Source: Streptomyces sp. AP-93
GTDB lineage: Bacteria > Actinomycetota > Actinomycetes > Streptomycetales > Streptomycetaceae
Reading direction: 5' to 3'
Length of the DNA: 64,000 bases
Assembly (NCBI RefSeq): GCF_022808175.1
Contig: NZ_JALGBX010000002.1
Coordinates: forward strand, 1 to 64,000
The notes beneath the pieces are model-generated. The model was given only the letters and a program-made list of their open reading frames with translations, had not been told where the DNA came from and searched no databases. This document shows, piece by piece, positions 1 through 8,199 of this stretch (the stretch's first letter is position 1; each line of letters begins with the position of its first letter). The position numbers and the translations under genes were made by a program.

Positions 1-71
1 GGCGAAGCCTTCAACTCGTCGTCGATCCGGGCATAGAGTGCCGTTGCGAGGGTGTCCAGGTCGTTCGTCAC
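1..71 (-). CDS. IS982-like transposase, N-terminal fragment (runs off the left edge)
   Basis: A GTG codon at 71 opens a leftward frame that stays open to the window edge (23 codons). The peptide begins VTNDLDTLATALYARIDDEL, which I recognise as the start of IS982-family DDE transposases common in Streptomyces. If right, it would cut and rejoin the ends of its own insertion sequence. The body and catalytic residues are outside the window, so activity cannot be judged and the terminal inverted repeat was not located. It lies beyond the 3' end of the pilus operon and points the same way. The call rests on a short stretch recognised from memory. Confidence 0.5.
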   Translation of the reverse strand, partial: MTNDLDTLATALYARIDDELKAS

Positions 72-332
72 ACATCGACGTTGGACGCCCTCGTCTCATG
101 TCCGCAGGCGATCCCTTGGACTCATTCATCTAGGTCGGCCGCTCGGGTACCCCCGCCCCGCCCAGTCCCGACCGCCCAGGCACCCCGGTCCCTCCCGCGC
201 CCGACCGACCAGGCACCCGGGCCCGTGCTTGGCCCGCCGCCCCGGCACCCGGGCCCCTGCCAGGCCGCCTGCCCGGGTGTCTGCGCCCGGCCCGGCCGCG
301 GGTTCGTGGGACCCGGCCTTGTGGAGGCCCCC
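72..332. other. GC-rich intergenic stretch with CAGGCACCCGGGCCC-like repeats
   Basis: No convincing gene is visible. The part from about 170 to 290 repeats the words CAGGCACCC and ACCCGGGCCC several times in both orientations and could fold into stable structures. It lies between the last pilus gene and the transposase and may hold the operon terminator and the end of the insertion sequence. Confidence 0.4.
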
Positions 333-695
333 TCACCGGGGCTCCGCGGGCAACGGCGGGCCCGCGCGGGACCTCAGCTCCGGTCCGAAGGGGCCCGTCG
401 GGGCGCGGGCGGTGACCTCCGCGACCTCGCCCGTCACCACGCACTCGGTGACCCGCGCGCCCTGCGCCACCGCCACCCGTACCGCCGTGGCGCAGGCGGC
501 CTCCGGACCGTGGGCCCAGCTCGCGGCCGCCGCGAGGGCGGCCAGGTCGGCGGCGGCCGCGGCACGGTGCCGGGAGACCACCGCCTGCCCGAGCAGGAGC
601 ACCCCGCCGAACACCGCCACCAGCACGGTCACCACCACGACCGCCCACACCGTGGCCGACCCCCGGTCCCGCGCGCCCGCACACGTCCCGGTCAC
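333..695 (-). CDS. TadG-like (Rv3654c-type) pilus-associated membrane protein
   Basis: Last gene of the Tad operon. The 120-residue product starts VTGTCAGARDRGSATVWAVV, has one N-terminal hydrophobic segment (about residues 13-36) and an Ala-rich remainder, the pattern of the small TadE/TadG-like pseudopilin subunits of actinobacterial Tad loci. The GTG start at 695 overlaps the stop of tadE in a GTGA (692-695), which decides the start over a longer reading of the frame. The likely role is a minor envelope component of the Flp-type pilus. Homologues are short and weakly conserved, so the call leans on position and the transmembrane pattern. Confidence 0.72.
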   Translation of the reverse strand: MTGTCAGARDRGSATVWAVVVVTVLVAVFGGVLLLGQAVVSRHRAAAAADLAALAAAASWAHGPEAACATAVRVAVAQGARVTECVVTGEVAEVTARAPTGPFGPELRSRAGPPLPAEPR

Positions 696-1045
696 GGCGG
701 CGGCCCCACGGTGTCCTCGGCCAGGGCGGCGGCCAGGGCGGTGAGGCGGACCGGCATCGCGGCCGGGCCCGGGGCGGGAGCCGAGACGCGGACCCGCCAC
801 AGGTCACCCGTCCGCGAGAGCTCCACCCGCGCCCCGGGCGGGGCGGCGGCCACGGCTGCCGCAACCGCCGCTCCCGGCGGTTCCGACCGGGCCGCCGCCC
901 GGGCACCGGCCCGAGCGGCGTCCACACACCGGATCTGCGCGGCTGCCGCCATCAGCGCCCACACCAGCAGCGCCGCGAACAGCACCAGCGCCGGAATCAC
1001 CAGGGCCGCTTCCGCCGTCACATATCCGCGGTCAGAACGGCGCAT
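692..1045 (-). CDS. TadE family minor pilin
   Basis: From the ATG at 1045 the product starts MRRSDRGYVTAEAALVIPAL and is 117 residues. A short basic leader precedes a Glu (in TAEAALV) and a long hydrophobic helix, the hallmark of TadE-type pseudopilins: the Glu is the conserved +5-like residue of the processing site. TadE proteins are minor subunits of Tad pili. An ATG 48 bases further upstream is possible but would overlap the pilin gene more deeply (62 instead of 14 bases). It sits between the DUF4244 pilin gene and the TadG-like gene. Confidence 0.75.
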   Translation of the reverse strand: MRRSDRGYVTAEAALVIPALVLFAALLVWALMAAAAQIRCVDAARAGARAAARSEPPGAAVAAAVAAAPPGARVELSRTGDLWRVRVSAPAPGPAAMPVRLTALAAALAEDTVGPPP

Positions 1046-1265
1046 CGAGTGCCTTCCCGATGGTCGACTGGAGTGCCGTCGAGACCAGTTCACTCGTCAC
1101 CACCTTGTACAGAACGGCCGCGAACGCACAGGCCGCGATTGTGCCCATGGCGTATTCGGATGTGGACATCCCCGCGTCGCCCCCACGCCCCTTCAGTCCC
1201 GCCGGCCTCGCCAGGCCCGCGATTGCCGCGACAGCCGCCCGCACGCGAATCCAGATGATCGACAT
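1032..1265 (-). CDS. DUF4244 protein, Flp-like pilin
   Basis: A 77-residue protein with the signature GMSTSEYAMGTIAACAFAAV, recognised as DUF4244, the actinobacterial Flp-type pilin family (Rv3656c counterpart). The Glu in TSEYA precedes a single hydrophobic helix ending near VLYKVV, as in type IVb pilins. It is the probable major pilin, processed at the inner face of the membrane. A gap of about 200 bases with tandem repeats separates it from tadC upstream, while tadE overlaps its end. No prepilin peptidase gene is visible in the window. Confidence 0.85.
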   Translation of the reverse strand: MSIIWIRVRAAVAAIAGLARPAGLKGRGGDAGMSTSEYAMGTIAACAFAAVLYKVVTSELVSTALQSTIGKALDAPF

Positions 1266-1386
1266 GACAACCTCCAGTTGATTCAGCTTTTTGACGTGAT
1301 CTCAGATCTCAGATGGCAGATGGTCATTTCAGATGGCCAATTCGGCCGGCCCTTCAGGCGGATCTTCAGATGACCCCTCAAGTAGT

Positions 1387-1434
1387 CCTGCACATGGCCC
1401 TGCACGTGGCCCTGTACCTGGCCCTGCGCCTGGC
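1387..1434. repeat. Four imperfect 12-bp tandem repeats (CCTGCACRTGGC-like)
   Basis: Four back-to-back 12-base units: CCTGCACATGGC, CCTGCACGTGGC, CCTGTACCTGGC and CCTGCGCCTGGC. They lie in the gap between the tadC stop and the pilin start. Nearby (about 1301-1340) CAGATGG words repeat as well. This gap is the one break in an otherwise overlapping operon, so the repeats could sit in a leader or in an RNA-processing region for the abundant pilin message. Confidence 0.75.
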
Positions 1435-1470
1435 CTTCGCGGCCCTTCGCGCGGCCCTTCGGATGGCTCT

Positions 1471-2247
1471 TCAGCTGCCGGAGAGGAGGCCGGAGGCCAT
1501 TCCGATCACCACCGGTGCCACTCCCAGTGCGAGGAAGGCGGGAAGGAAGCACAGGCCCACCGGCGCGGTGACGAGGACCGCCGCCCGCTGCGCCCGGGCT
1601 CCCGCCCGGCGAGCGCGGTCCGCCCGGAGCGTCGACGCGAGCCGGGATACCGGTTCCGCGGCGGGCGCCCCCGTACGCGCGGATCGCTCCAGGCATTCGG
1701 CCAGGGCGCGTGCTCCCGGTATCTCCGCCAACCTCCCCCACGCGGAGCCCGGTTCGCCGCCGAGCCGCAGCTCCGCCCCGGCCATCGCCAGCCGGTCGCC
1801 CACCGGGCCGCCCAGGGACTCCCCGACCGCCTCGGCGGCGTCCACCGGACCGGCTCCGGCCGCCAAGCACGCGGCCAACAGGTCCGCGGCGAACGGAAGC
1901 TGGCGCTCCGCCTCCCCGAGGTCCACCCCCGCGGCCGGCCGTCGCCGCGTGAGCCACCTGCGGACCGCGAAGCCCGCCGCGCAGCCGGCCGCCGCGCCCG
2001 CCGGCCCGCCGAGCAGCAACCAGGCCGCCGCCAGCGCTCCGGCCGGCCCGGCCCAGGGCATCACCGCCGCCCGCAGCCGGGGCCCGGCCGGCGGCCGCCT
2101 GCGCGCCGCCCCCACCGCGAGCAGCCGGGTGAGCCGGCGCCGGGCCGCCCGCTCCCGGATGCGCGCCGCCACCGCGGACGCCGCCCACAGCGCCCCCGCC
2201 GCGAGGCACAGGACCGTCCCCAGCCTGTGGATCGCGAAGCCGTCCAT
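1471..2247 (-). CDS. tadC: TadC-like type II/IV secretion inner-membrane protein (T2SSF)
   Basis: The 258-residue product starts MDGFAIHRLGTVLCLAAGAL. It has N-terminal hydrophobic segments (about residues 8-26 and 68-95), a cytoplasmic helical part with GEAERQLPFAADLLAACLAA typical of T2SSF/TadB-C proteins, and a C-terminal membrane helix. It pairs with TadB as the platform on which the TadA ATPase drives pilus assembly. Its ATG overlaps the tadB stop by one base (TGATG), so the genes are translationally coupled. Confidence 0.82.
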   Translation of the reverse strand: MDGFAIHRLGTVLCLAAGALWAASAVAARIRERAARRRLTRLLAVGAARRRPPAGPRLRAAVMPWAGPAGALAAAWLLLGGPAGAAAGCAAGFAVRRWLTRRRPAAGVDLGEAERQLPFAADLLAACLAAGAGPVDAAEAVGESLGGPVGDRLAMAGAELRLGGEPGSAWGRLAEIPGARALAECLERSARTGAPAAEPVSRLASTLRADRARRAGARAQRAAVLVTAPVGLCFLPAFLALGVAPVVIGMASGLLSGS

Positions 2248-3131
2248 CACCGCTCCCCCACCCGTACGATCCGCCGGCACCACAGCAGCCCGAGAGCCTC
2301 CAGCACCGAGCCCACCAGCAGGCAGCCCCACCCCACCGGCGTGTGCAGGAGCACCCGCAGCGGGTCGGCCCCCAGCCCGGTGCCGATCAGCAGACCGACC
2401 CCCGGGAGCAGGGCGAGGACCGCAGTCGTCGATCTCGCTCCCGTGAGCTGGGCGCGCAGGGATTCCTCGCGGTCCCGCTCGGCCCGCAGGGCTCCTTCCA
2501 GGCGGTCCAGTCCGGCGGCCAGCCCGGCTCCGCCGTCCACCGAGACCCGCCAGCAGGCCGCCATCGCCGCCAGCCCTTCCGCGCCGGGCTCCCGTGCCGC
2601 CTGCCGCAGTGCTGCGGCCACGTCCCCGCCGAAGGCCGCAGCCGCCAGGACCCCGGCCTCCGCGGGTCCCGGACCGCCGGGACCCGACACCGTCCGGCGC
2701 ATCGCCTCGGTCAGCGCCCGGCCGGGCTGCGCACCGGCGCGCAGCTCGCCCACCACCGCTCCGCACAGGGCCACCACTTCGGCGGCCCGCGCCGTCCGGG
2801 ACCGCGCCCGCTCCCCGGCCCGCAGCCACCGGCGCACCAGCGGCACCGCCGCCGCCCCGGCCAGCAGCGGGATCACCGACCCGCCCAGCAGTGCGAGCGC
2901 CAGCCCGGCCGCGAGGCAGGCCCACTCCCGGCTGCGCGCTGCCCGGACCCGGACTCCGGCCACCAGCCGCTCCCAGGGCGCGGGCCCTGCCGGTACCGGC
3001 GGCCCCGCCCCGGCCAGTACCGCCCTGGCCCGCCGGGGCACCCGGTCGGCCCCGGCCAGCGCCCAGGCGGCCGCTCCGGCGCACAGCACCCCGGCGGACA
3101 CCGGGAGCGCCGCCACCGCCGCGGCGCTCAC
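2247..3131 (-). CDS. tadB: TadB-like inner-membrane platform protein (T2SSF)
   Basis: A 294-residue protein from a GTG at 3131 that overlaps the tadA stop (GTGA 3128-3131). It has hydrophobic segments at about residues 5-28 and 75-100, the T2SSF cytoplasmic helices (AEVVALCGAVVGELRAGAQP, LRQAAREPGAEGL) and two C-terminal membrane helices ending WCRRIVRVGER. It is the partner of TadC. Length and gene order match the Rv3658c position of the conserved actinobacterial Tad locus. Confidence 0.82.
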   Translation of the reverse strand: MSAAAVAALPVSAGVLCAGAAAWALAGADRVPRRARAVLAGAGPPVPAGPAPWERLVAGVRVRAARSREWACLAAGLALALLGGSVIPLLAGAAAVPLVRRWLRAGERARSRTARAAEVVALCGAVVGELRAGAQPGRALTEAMRRTVSGPGGPGPAEAGVLAAAAFGGDVAAALRQAAREPGAEGLAAMAACWRVSVDGGAGLAAGLDRLEGALRAERDREESLRAQLTGARSTTAVLALLPGVGLLIGTGLGADPLRVLLHTPVGWGCLLVGSVLEALGLLWCRRIVRVGER

Positions 3132-4276
3132 CGGGCACCCGCGAGCAGCGGGCGCAGCCGCTCCCAGCCCCGGTCCCGTACGAACCCCCGGGCGCCCCAG
3201 CGCAGCGCCGGCACGGTGACCACGAGCCCGGCCGGGTCCCGCTCCAGGACGTGCACCTCGGCGACCCGGCGGCGGCCGGCCCGGTCCCGTACGAGGTGGA
3301 CCACCAGGGTCAGGGCCGCCGCCAACTGGCTGTGCAGCGCGGCCCGGTCGAGCCCGGCGGCCGTCCCGAGGGCCTCCAGCCGGGCCGGTACATGAGCGGC
3401 GGCATTCGCGTGGACCGTGCCACAGCCGCCTTCGTGACCCGTGTTGAGGGCGGCCAGCAGATCCGCGACCTCGGCGCCCCGGACCTCGCCGACGACGAGC
3501 CGGTCCGGCCTCATCCGCAACGCCTGGCGGACCAGGTCGGCGAGGCTGACCTGGCCGGCGCCCTCCTGGTTGGCCGGCCGGGTCTCCAGCCGCACCACGT
3601 GCGGATGGTCGGGCCGCAGCTCGGCCGAGTCCTCGGCGAGCACGATCCGCTCCCCGGGGCCGACCAGCCCGAGCAGGGCGCTGAGCAGGGTGGTCTTGCC
3701 GGTGCCGGTCCCTCCCGAGACCAGGAAGGACAGGCGGGCCCGCACCATGTCCCCCAGCAGCCGCTGCCCGCCGGGCGGCAGGGTCCCCGCCGCGACCAGC
3801 TCCTCCAGCGTGAAGGCGCGCGGCCGCACCACCCGCAGGGACAGGCATGCCGAGCCCACGGCCACCGGAGGCAGTACGGCGTGCAACCGGGTGCCGTCGG
3901 GCATCCGGGCGTCCACCCAGGGCCGGGCGTCGTCGAGCCTGCGTCCGGCGACGGCGGCGAGCCGCTGGGCGAGCCTGCGCACGGCGGCCGCGTCGGCGAA
4001 GGTCACCCCGGTCAGCTCCAGCCCGCCGCCGCGGTCCACCCACACCCGGTCGGGAGCCGCCACCAGGACGTCGGTGACCTCGGCGTCGGCGAGGAGCGCC
4101 TCCAGCGGGCCCGCGCCGACCAGTTCGGACCTCAGTTCCGCGGCGACGCCGAGCACTTCCGCGTCGCCCAGCAGCCGGCCCTGTGCGCGCAGGGCCGCCG
4201 CCACCCGCGCCGGGGTGGGCTCCGCCCCGCTCTCGGCGAGCCGCTGGCGCACCGCGTCGAGGAGTACGGCGCTCAT
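3128..4276 (-). CDS. tadA: TadA/CpaF-type secretion ATPase
   Basis: A 382-residue AAA-type motor that hydrolyses ATP at the membrane to power Flp pilus assembly. Visible motifs in order are: the N-terminal domain, the Walker A GGTGTGKTT (about 178-186), the Asp box IVLAEDSAEL, the Walker B region LVVGEVRGAE and the His box NTGHEGGCGTVHAN. These are diagnostic of the VirB11/TadA family. The start MSAVLLDAVRQRL at 4276 overlaps the upstream stop (ATGA 4273-4276). It is the most conserved member of the operon. Confidence 0.92.
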   Translation of the reverse strand: MSAVLLDAVRQRLAESGAEPTPARVAAALRAQGRLLGDAEVLGVAAELRSELVGAGPLEALLADAEVTDVLVAAPDRVWVDRGGGLELTGVTFADAAAVRRLAQRLAAVAGRRLDDARPWVDARMPDGTRLHAVLPPVAVGSACLSLRVVRPRAFTLEELVAAGTLPPGGQRLLGDMVRARLSFLVSGGTGTGKTTLLSALLGLVGPGERIVLAEDSAELRPDHPHVVRLETRPANQEGAGQVSLADLVRQALRMRPDRLVVGEVRGAEVADLLAALNTGHEGGCGTVHANAAAHVPARLEALGTAAGLDRAALHSQLAAALTLVVHLVRDRAGRRRVAEVHVLERDPAGLVVTVPALRWGARGFVRDRGWERLRPLLAGAR

Positions 4277-5508
4277 GCCGACACCCCCTGGGCGGAGCCG
4301 AGCGCGCGCTGCCAGAAGCCGTCGCAGAAGCGGGCGAGGGCGCCCCGGCCGTGCGCTCCCGGGGGCTCGCCCTCGGCCACCCGGCCCGGGAGCCCCACCT
4401 CGACCGGCACTTCGCCGGCCAGCGGCACCCCCAGCAGTCCGGCGACGGCCTCCGCGTCGAGTCCGCCGGGCGCCGGGCCCCGTACGACCACGCGGACGTC
4501 GCGGGCCACCATGCGGACTCCGGCGGACACCCGGCCGGCGGCGGCCACCGCCCGCAACTCGCCCCGCACCACCATCAGTACCAGGTCCAGCTGCGCGAGC
4601 ACCTCGGCCACGGCTTCGTCGACCCGGCGCGGCAGGTCGACCACGACGACGCCGCCCCGGCGCCGCGCGGCGGCCACCACCGAGCGCATCGCCGCGGGCG
4701 GCACCACGACCCGGTCTCCGCGGTCCCAGCTGAGCACCCGCAGGGCGTGCAGCTCGGGCAGGGATTCGGCCAGGGCTCCGGCGCCGACCCGGCCGCGCGA
4801 GGCGGCGAAATCGGGCCAGCGCAGTCCTTCGGCGGCTTCGCCTCCGAGGAGGACGTCCATCCCGCCTCCGAGGGGGTCGCCGTCGATGAGGATGGTCCGC
4901 TCGCCGGCCCTGGCGGCCCGCAGGGCCAGGGCGCAGGCGAGGGTGGAGGCTCCGGCTCCGCCGCTGCCCCCGATCACCCCGACCGTGAGGGCGGGCCGCC
5001 CGGCCCCCTCCACCACATCGGCGATCCGGTCGACGAGCCGGCTCTCGGCATCGGGGAGGGTCAGCACCTCCTCGGCGCCGATCTCCACCGCTCGCTGCCA
5101 CACGTGGGGGTCGTCCAGATCCCTGCCGACGAGGAAGACCCCGTCCCTGCGGGGTGCGCCGCGCACCCGCCGGGCGGCATCGTCGCCGACCAGCACGAGC
5201 GGCGCCGATTCCCAGCCGACCCCCGCGACACCTGCAACACCTGCAACACCCGAGGCGCCCGACGCGCCCCCGTCACTCCCGTCGCCCTTCTCACGATCGG
5301 CTCCGCTTTGCTCGGGCACCGCGTGGTGCACATGCGGCTCTGCCCCCGCGGCGGCGCACAGCCGCAGCAGGTCGTCGAGCAGCAGGGGATCCTCGGTGAT
5401 GATCAGCGGCCGTCCACCTGCGGCCGCAGGCCCGCCGGCCCCGGGATTCAGCCCGCCCCCGCCCGCCACCGCGAGATCCCGGACTTCACACGACTTCGAT
5501 CCAGCCAC
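4273..5508 (-). CDS. Septum-site-determining/CpaE-like ATPase (Ssd, Rv3660c type)
   Basis: First gene of the pilus operon, 411 residues. The GTG at 5508 has an AAGGAGG 8 bases upstream. The C-terminal half is a MinD/CpaE-like P-loop domain with a deviant Walker motif, GGSGGAGASTLA, lacking the usual signature lysine of ParA proteins, as is typical for this family. The N-terminal half resembles a receiver-like domain with a low-complexity linker of GVA repeats (about residues 87-97). CpaE-like proteins place Tad secretion machinery in the cell, and the mycobacterial homologue has been linked to septum regulation. The role here is inferred from family and operon. Confidence 0.85.
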   Translation of the reverse strand: MAGSKSCEVRDLAVAGGGGLNPGAGGPAAAGGRPLIITEDPLLLDDLLRLCAAAGAEPHVHHAVPEQSGADREKGDGSDGGASGASGVAGVAGVAGVGWESAPLVLVGDDAARRVRGAPRRDGVFLVGRDLDDPHVWQRAVEIGAEEVLTLPDAESRLVDRIADVVEGAGRPALTVGVIGGSGGAGASTLACALALRAARAGERTILIDGDPLGGGMDVLLGGEAAEGLRWPDFAASRGRVGAGALAESLPELHALRVLSWDRGDRVVVPPAAMRSVVAAARRRGGVVVVDLPRRVDEAVAEVLAQLDLVLMVVRGELRAVAAAGRVSAGVRMVARDVRVVVRGPAPGGLDAEAVAGLLGVPLAGEVPVEVGLPGRVAEGEPPGAHGRGALARFCDGFWQRALGSAQGVSA

Positions 5509-5638
5509 GATCTCCGCCTCCTTCTCACCGCAAATCCAGCGCCGCGGACTTCGCGGCCGGAATCACCGTGACGGGATCGGGGAAAAGAAGTGGATCTTGC
5601 TCTAAAACCGTGGACAGCCGCCTCATTGTGAATAACTC

Positions 5639-5658
5639 ACTCACCCCAACAGGTGAGT
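5639..5658. promoter_or_regulatory. Inverted repeat ACTCACC-N6-GGTGAGT upstream of the pilus operon
   Basis: Perfect 7-base arms around a CCAACA spacer, about 130 bases upstream of the operon's first start codon, in the AT-richest part of the divergent gap. A third ACTCAC half site lies at 5635-5640. It has the look of an operator for a dimeric regulator shared by the pilus operon and the HAD gene. No regulator can be named. Confidence 0.4.
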
Positions 5659-5802
5659 TCCGGAGCGCGCCGGAACGACTACGCACCGTGACGAGTTCGT
5701 GGAGGTGAGGGCCTTCGACGCGCGGGCCCCTCGAAGACGAGGAGGACCGAGGAATGATCACTTGGGGTCGAAAGCAGGGACGCGAACCGCGTCCGGACAT
5801 GC

Positions 5803-5837
5803 GACGACCCCCGCCGGGGGGGAGAGCGGGGGTCGTC
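5803..5837. terminator. Strong GC stem-loop in the divergent gap
   Basis: GACGACCCCCGC and GCGGGGGTCGTC form a perfect 12-bp stem around an 11-base loop. It lacks a T-run. Placed between two divergent genes, it is either a terminator of a short untranslated transcript or a structured leader for the HAD gene. Confidence 0.5.
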
Positions 5838-5960
5838 CCCACGGTCCGACTCGGGGGGGGAGGAGCCAGACCGGGTTAGCACGGTCGCGAACGATCCGTG
5901 ACTTCCATGGTGTACCCGAGAGGCTTCTCAGGCAAACCCACGCGCCGCACTTTACGCCGA

Positions 5961-6830
5961 ATGGTGGGCGCATATGCTCGGGTCGTGGAAAATCAGCCCT
6001 TGCCGCACTCCTTGCCTCGCACCGCAGCCTTCTTCGACCTGGACAAGACGGTCATTGCGAAGTCGAGCACTCTGACGTTCAGCAAGTCCTTCTACCAGGG
6101 CGGCCTGATCAACCGAAGGGCCGTGCTGCGCACTGCCTACACGCAGTTCATCTTTCTGGCCGGCGGCGCCGACCACGATCAGATGGAACGGATGCGGGAG
6201 TACCTGTCCGCCCTCTGCAAGGGGTGGAACGTGCAGCAGGTCCGGGAGATCGTCGCCGAGACCTTGCACGACCTCATCGACCCGCTGATCTACGACGAGG
6301 CCGCCTCCCTCATCGAGGCCCACCACACCGCGGGCCGCGACGTGGTGATCGTGTCCACGTCCGGAGCCGAGGTCGTCGAGCCCATCGGCGAGATGCTCGG
6401 CGCCGACCGGGTCGTCGCCACGCGGATGGTCGTGGGCGAGGACGGCTGCTTCACCGGCGAGATCGAGTACTACGCCTACGGCCCGACCAAGGCGGAGGCC
6501 GTACGGGAACTCGCGGAGTCCGAGGGGTACGACCTCGCGCGCTGCTACGCGTACAGCGACTCGGCCACCGACATCCCGATGCTGGAGGCGGTCGGACATC
6601 CGCACGCGGTCAACCCCGACCGGGCACTGCGGCGGGAGGCGGTGGCGCGCGAGTGGCCGGTGCTGGTGTTCAACCGGCCGGTACGGCTGAAGCAGCGGCT
6701 GCCGGGACTGTCGATGCCCGCACGGCCGGCGCTGGTCGCCGCAGCCGCGGTGGGCGCGGCCGCGGCCACCGCCGGACTGGTCTGGTACGCGAGCCGACGG
6801 CGCGCACTGGCTGCCGCAGCATCCCGCTGA
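5961..6830 (+). CDS. HAD-IB family hydrolase (SerB-like, Rv3661 type)
   Basis: The product carries HAD motif I FFDLDKTVI with both catalytic aspartates, a motif II region VIVSTSGAEVV, and a distal motif with Asp residues in YAYSDSATDIPML. Family members are phosphoserine phosphatase-like enzymes of unknown substrate; Streptomyces members have been annotated as morphological-differentiation-associated. A hydrophobic C-terminal segment (about the last 40 residues) suggests membrane anchoring. Divergent pairing with the Ssd gene matches the mycobacterial Rv3660c/Rv3661 order. The start is uncertain: ATG 5961 is used here, but GTG 5985 (VENQPLP) or ATG 5898 are possible. Confidence 0.85.
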   Translation: MVGAYARVVENQPLPHSLPRTAAFFDLDKTVIAKSSTLTFSKSFYQGGLINRRAVLRTAYTQFIFLAGGADHDQMERMREYLSALCKGWNVQQVREIVAETLHDLIDPLIYDEAASLIEAHHTAGRDVVIVSTSGAEVVEPIGEMLGADRVVATRMVVGEDGCFTGEIEYYAYGPTKAEAVRELAESEGYDLARCYAYSDSATDIPMLEAVGHPHAVNPDRALRREAVAREWPVLVFNRPVRLKQRLPGLSMPARPALVAAAAVGAAAATAGLVWYASRRRALAAAASR

Positions 6831-6839
6831 CCTGCTCGG

Positions 6840-6866
6840 ATTCCGGATGTCCGATACATCCGGAAT
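6840..6866 (+). terminator. Stem-loop terminator after the HAD gene
   Basis: ATTCCGGATGT and ACATCCGGAAT are perfect 11-base arms around CCGAT, starting 10 bases after the stop codon. No long T-run follows, as is common in Streptomyces. Confidence 0.75.
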
Positions 6867-7178
6867 CGCCCCGGAAAGCAAAGAAATGCGGCCAGGGGTT
6901 TCGCTCCACCCCGAAGCGGAGTACAAAGGAGTCAAGGCCCGCGAGACCAAAGAACATCCGAGAGGATCATCTTTAAAACGCAGTATGGCCCACGGACCGA
7001 AGCATGAACGCCGAGCACCCACGCGACGTCGACCCGTCGATTACGGGCCAGCCGCACCAGGTGACGGGCAAAGCTCCCGACCTGATGGGCAATCATCGAG
7101 GACGCTTGGTAACTGGGCGTAAGTGCCAGCGGCGACACCAGAGCAGTACGGTGTCGCCGCAACCCATGTCCGGCCCCG
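6867..7178. other. Gap without a supported gene
   Basis: About 310 bases between convergent genes. The left part (6870-6990) is AT-richer than its surroundings. A frame from ATG 7004 is open but has mixed third-position bases and no clear ribosome site, so it is not called. Nothing else is recognised. Confidence 0.35.
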
Positions 7179-8120
7179 TCAGGCCGCGCCGCGCTGGAGC
7201 GCCTCACAGACCGCCGTCGACTCGCGGACCCCGAGCTCGATCGCACGGCCGCAGTGCGCGATCCAGGCCGACATCCCCTCCGCCGTCCCGGAGACGTAGC
7301 CCTCGAAGGCCTCCACGTAAGCCTCCCGGCCCTGTTCCGCGTGGCCGACCTCCGCCGGACAGATCGCCTTCGGGTCCAGGCCGCTGTTGATCAGTACGAT
7401 CCGCTCCGCCGTCCGCGCGACCAGGCCGTTGTACGAGCCGAACGGACGCAGGGCGAGCAGCTCGCCGTGCACCACCGCCGCCGTGATCAGCGCCGGAGCG
7501 GAGCCGCCCGCGATGATCAGGCGGGAGAGCCCGTCCAGCCGGCCCGCCACCTCCTGCGCGTCGGGCAGGGGCAGGTCGATCAGCGGCTCGTCCACCGGCT
7601 CACCGGCCAGCCGGGGCCGGCCGACCACGTCGCCGTCGGCCGTGGAACCCGAGGCCACCAGGTGGAGCCGCGCCAGGACCCGTAGCGGCGACTGGCGCCA
7701 GATGCTCAGCAGCTGGCCCGCCTCCGCCGTCAGACGCAGGGCGGCACCCACCGTGCGCGCCTGGGGCTCCGAGCCGAAATCGGTCCGGCGGCGGACCTCC
7801 TCCAGCGCCCAGTCCGCCCCGGACAGCGCCGCGCTCCCGCGGGCCCCGCGCAGCGCGGCCTCCGAGGTGATCTCCCCGGCGCGGCGGCGCATGACGCGGT
7901 GGCCGTAGACCCGGTCCACGGCCTTGCGGACGGAATCCACGGACTCGGCGACGCCCGGCAGGCCGGCCAGCGGGGCGAGCGGGTCGGCGGCGGCTCCGGA
8001 CGAGGCCGAGGCGGAGCCCGAGGCGGAGCCCGAGGCGGAGCCCGAGGCGGAGGAAGCGGAAGAGGCGGCGGAAGCAGAGGCGCTACTCATAAGTAAGGAG
8101 CCTACGCACTGCTCCCCCAT
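7179..8120 (-). CDS. Fic-like domain protein with degenerate motif (conserved Streptomyces 'oxidoreductase' family)
   Basis: A 313-residue protein. The N-terminus is a Ser/Ala/Gly low-complexity stretch (about residues 11-45) encoded by repeated GAGGCGGAGCCC units. The rest is helical and includes ALRPFGSYNGLVART near residue 232, which aligns with the Fic motif HPFxxGNGR but lacks the catalytic His and full loop, so AMP-transfer activity is doubtful. The start at 8120 is supported by an AAGGAGG at 8131-8137 and puts a rare TTA codon at residue 9, suggesting bldA dependence; a start at ATG 8090 would remove it. It is divergent from the ATPase gene at 8200. Confidence 0.65.
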   Translation of the reverse strand: MGEQCVGSLLMSSASASAASSASSASGSASGSASGSASASSGAAADPLAPLAGLPGVAESVDSVRKAVDRVYGHRVMRRRAGEITSEAALRGARGSAALSGADWALEEVRRRTDFGSEPQARTVGAALRLTAEAGQLLSIWRQSPLRVLARLHLVASGSTADGDVVGRPRLAGEPVDEPLIDLPLPDAQEVAGRLDGLSRLIIAGGSAPALITAAVVHGELLALRPFGSYNGLVARTAERIVLINSGLDPKAICPAEVGHAEQGREAYVEAFEGYVSGTAEGMSAWIAHCGRAIELGVRESTAVCEALQRGAA

Positions 8121-8199
8121 AGCACCGACCCCTCCTTGGAGTGGTCTTCTTCACTCAGGCATACAACACAAAGCCACCGACCCACTACCCTTCGTGAAC

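Noticed and set aside
2594..5605. Very long rightward open frame (about 1000 codons) opposite the pilus operon
   Set aside because: It is antisense to tadA, tadB and the CpaE-like gene, which have clear motifs and coupled starts; the long frame is an effect of high GC content, and its product is Pro/Arg-rich without domains.
7004..7390. Rightward frame starting in the gap before the Fic-like gene
   Set aside because: It mostly overlaps the antisense of the Fic-like gene, and the gap portion lacks coding bias.
8000..8080. CRISPR-like or tandem array
   Set aside because: Short GAGGCGGAGCCC units without spacers inside a coding region; they encode Ser/Ala/Gly low complexity.
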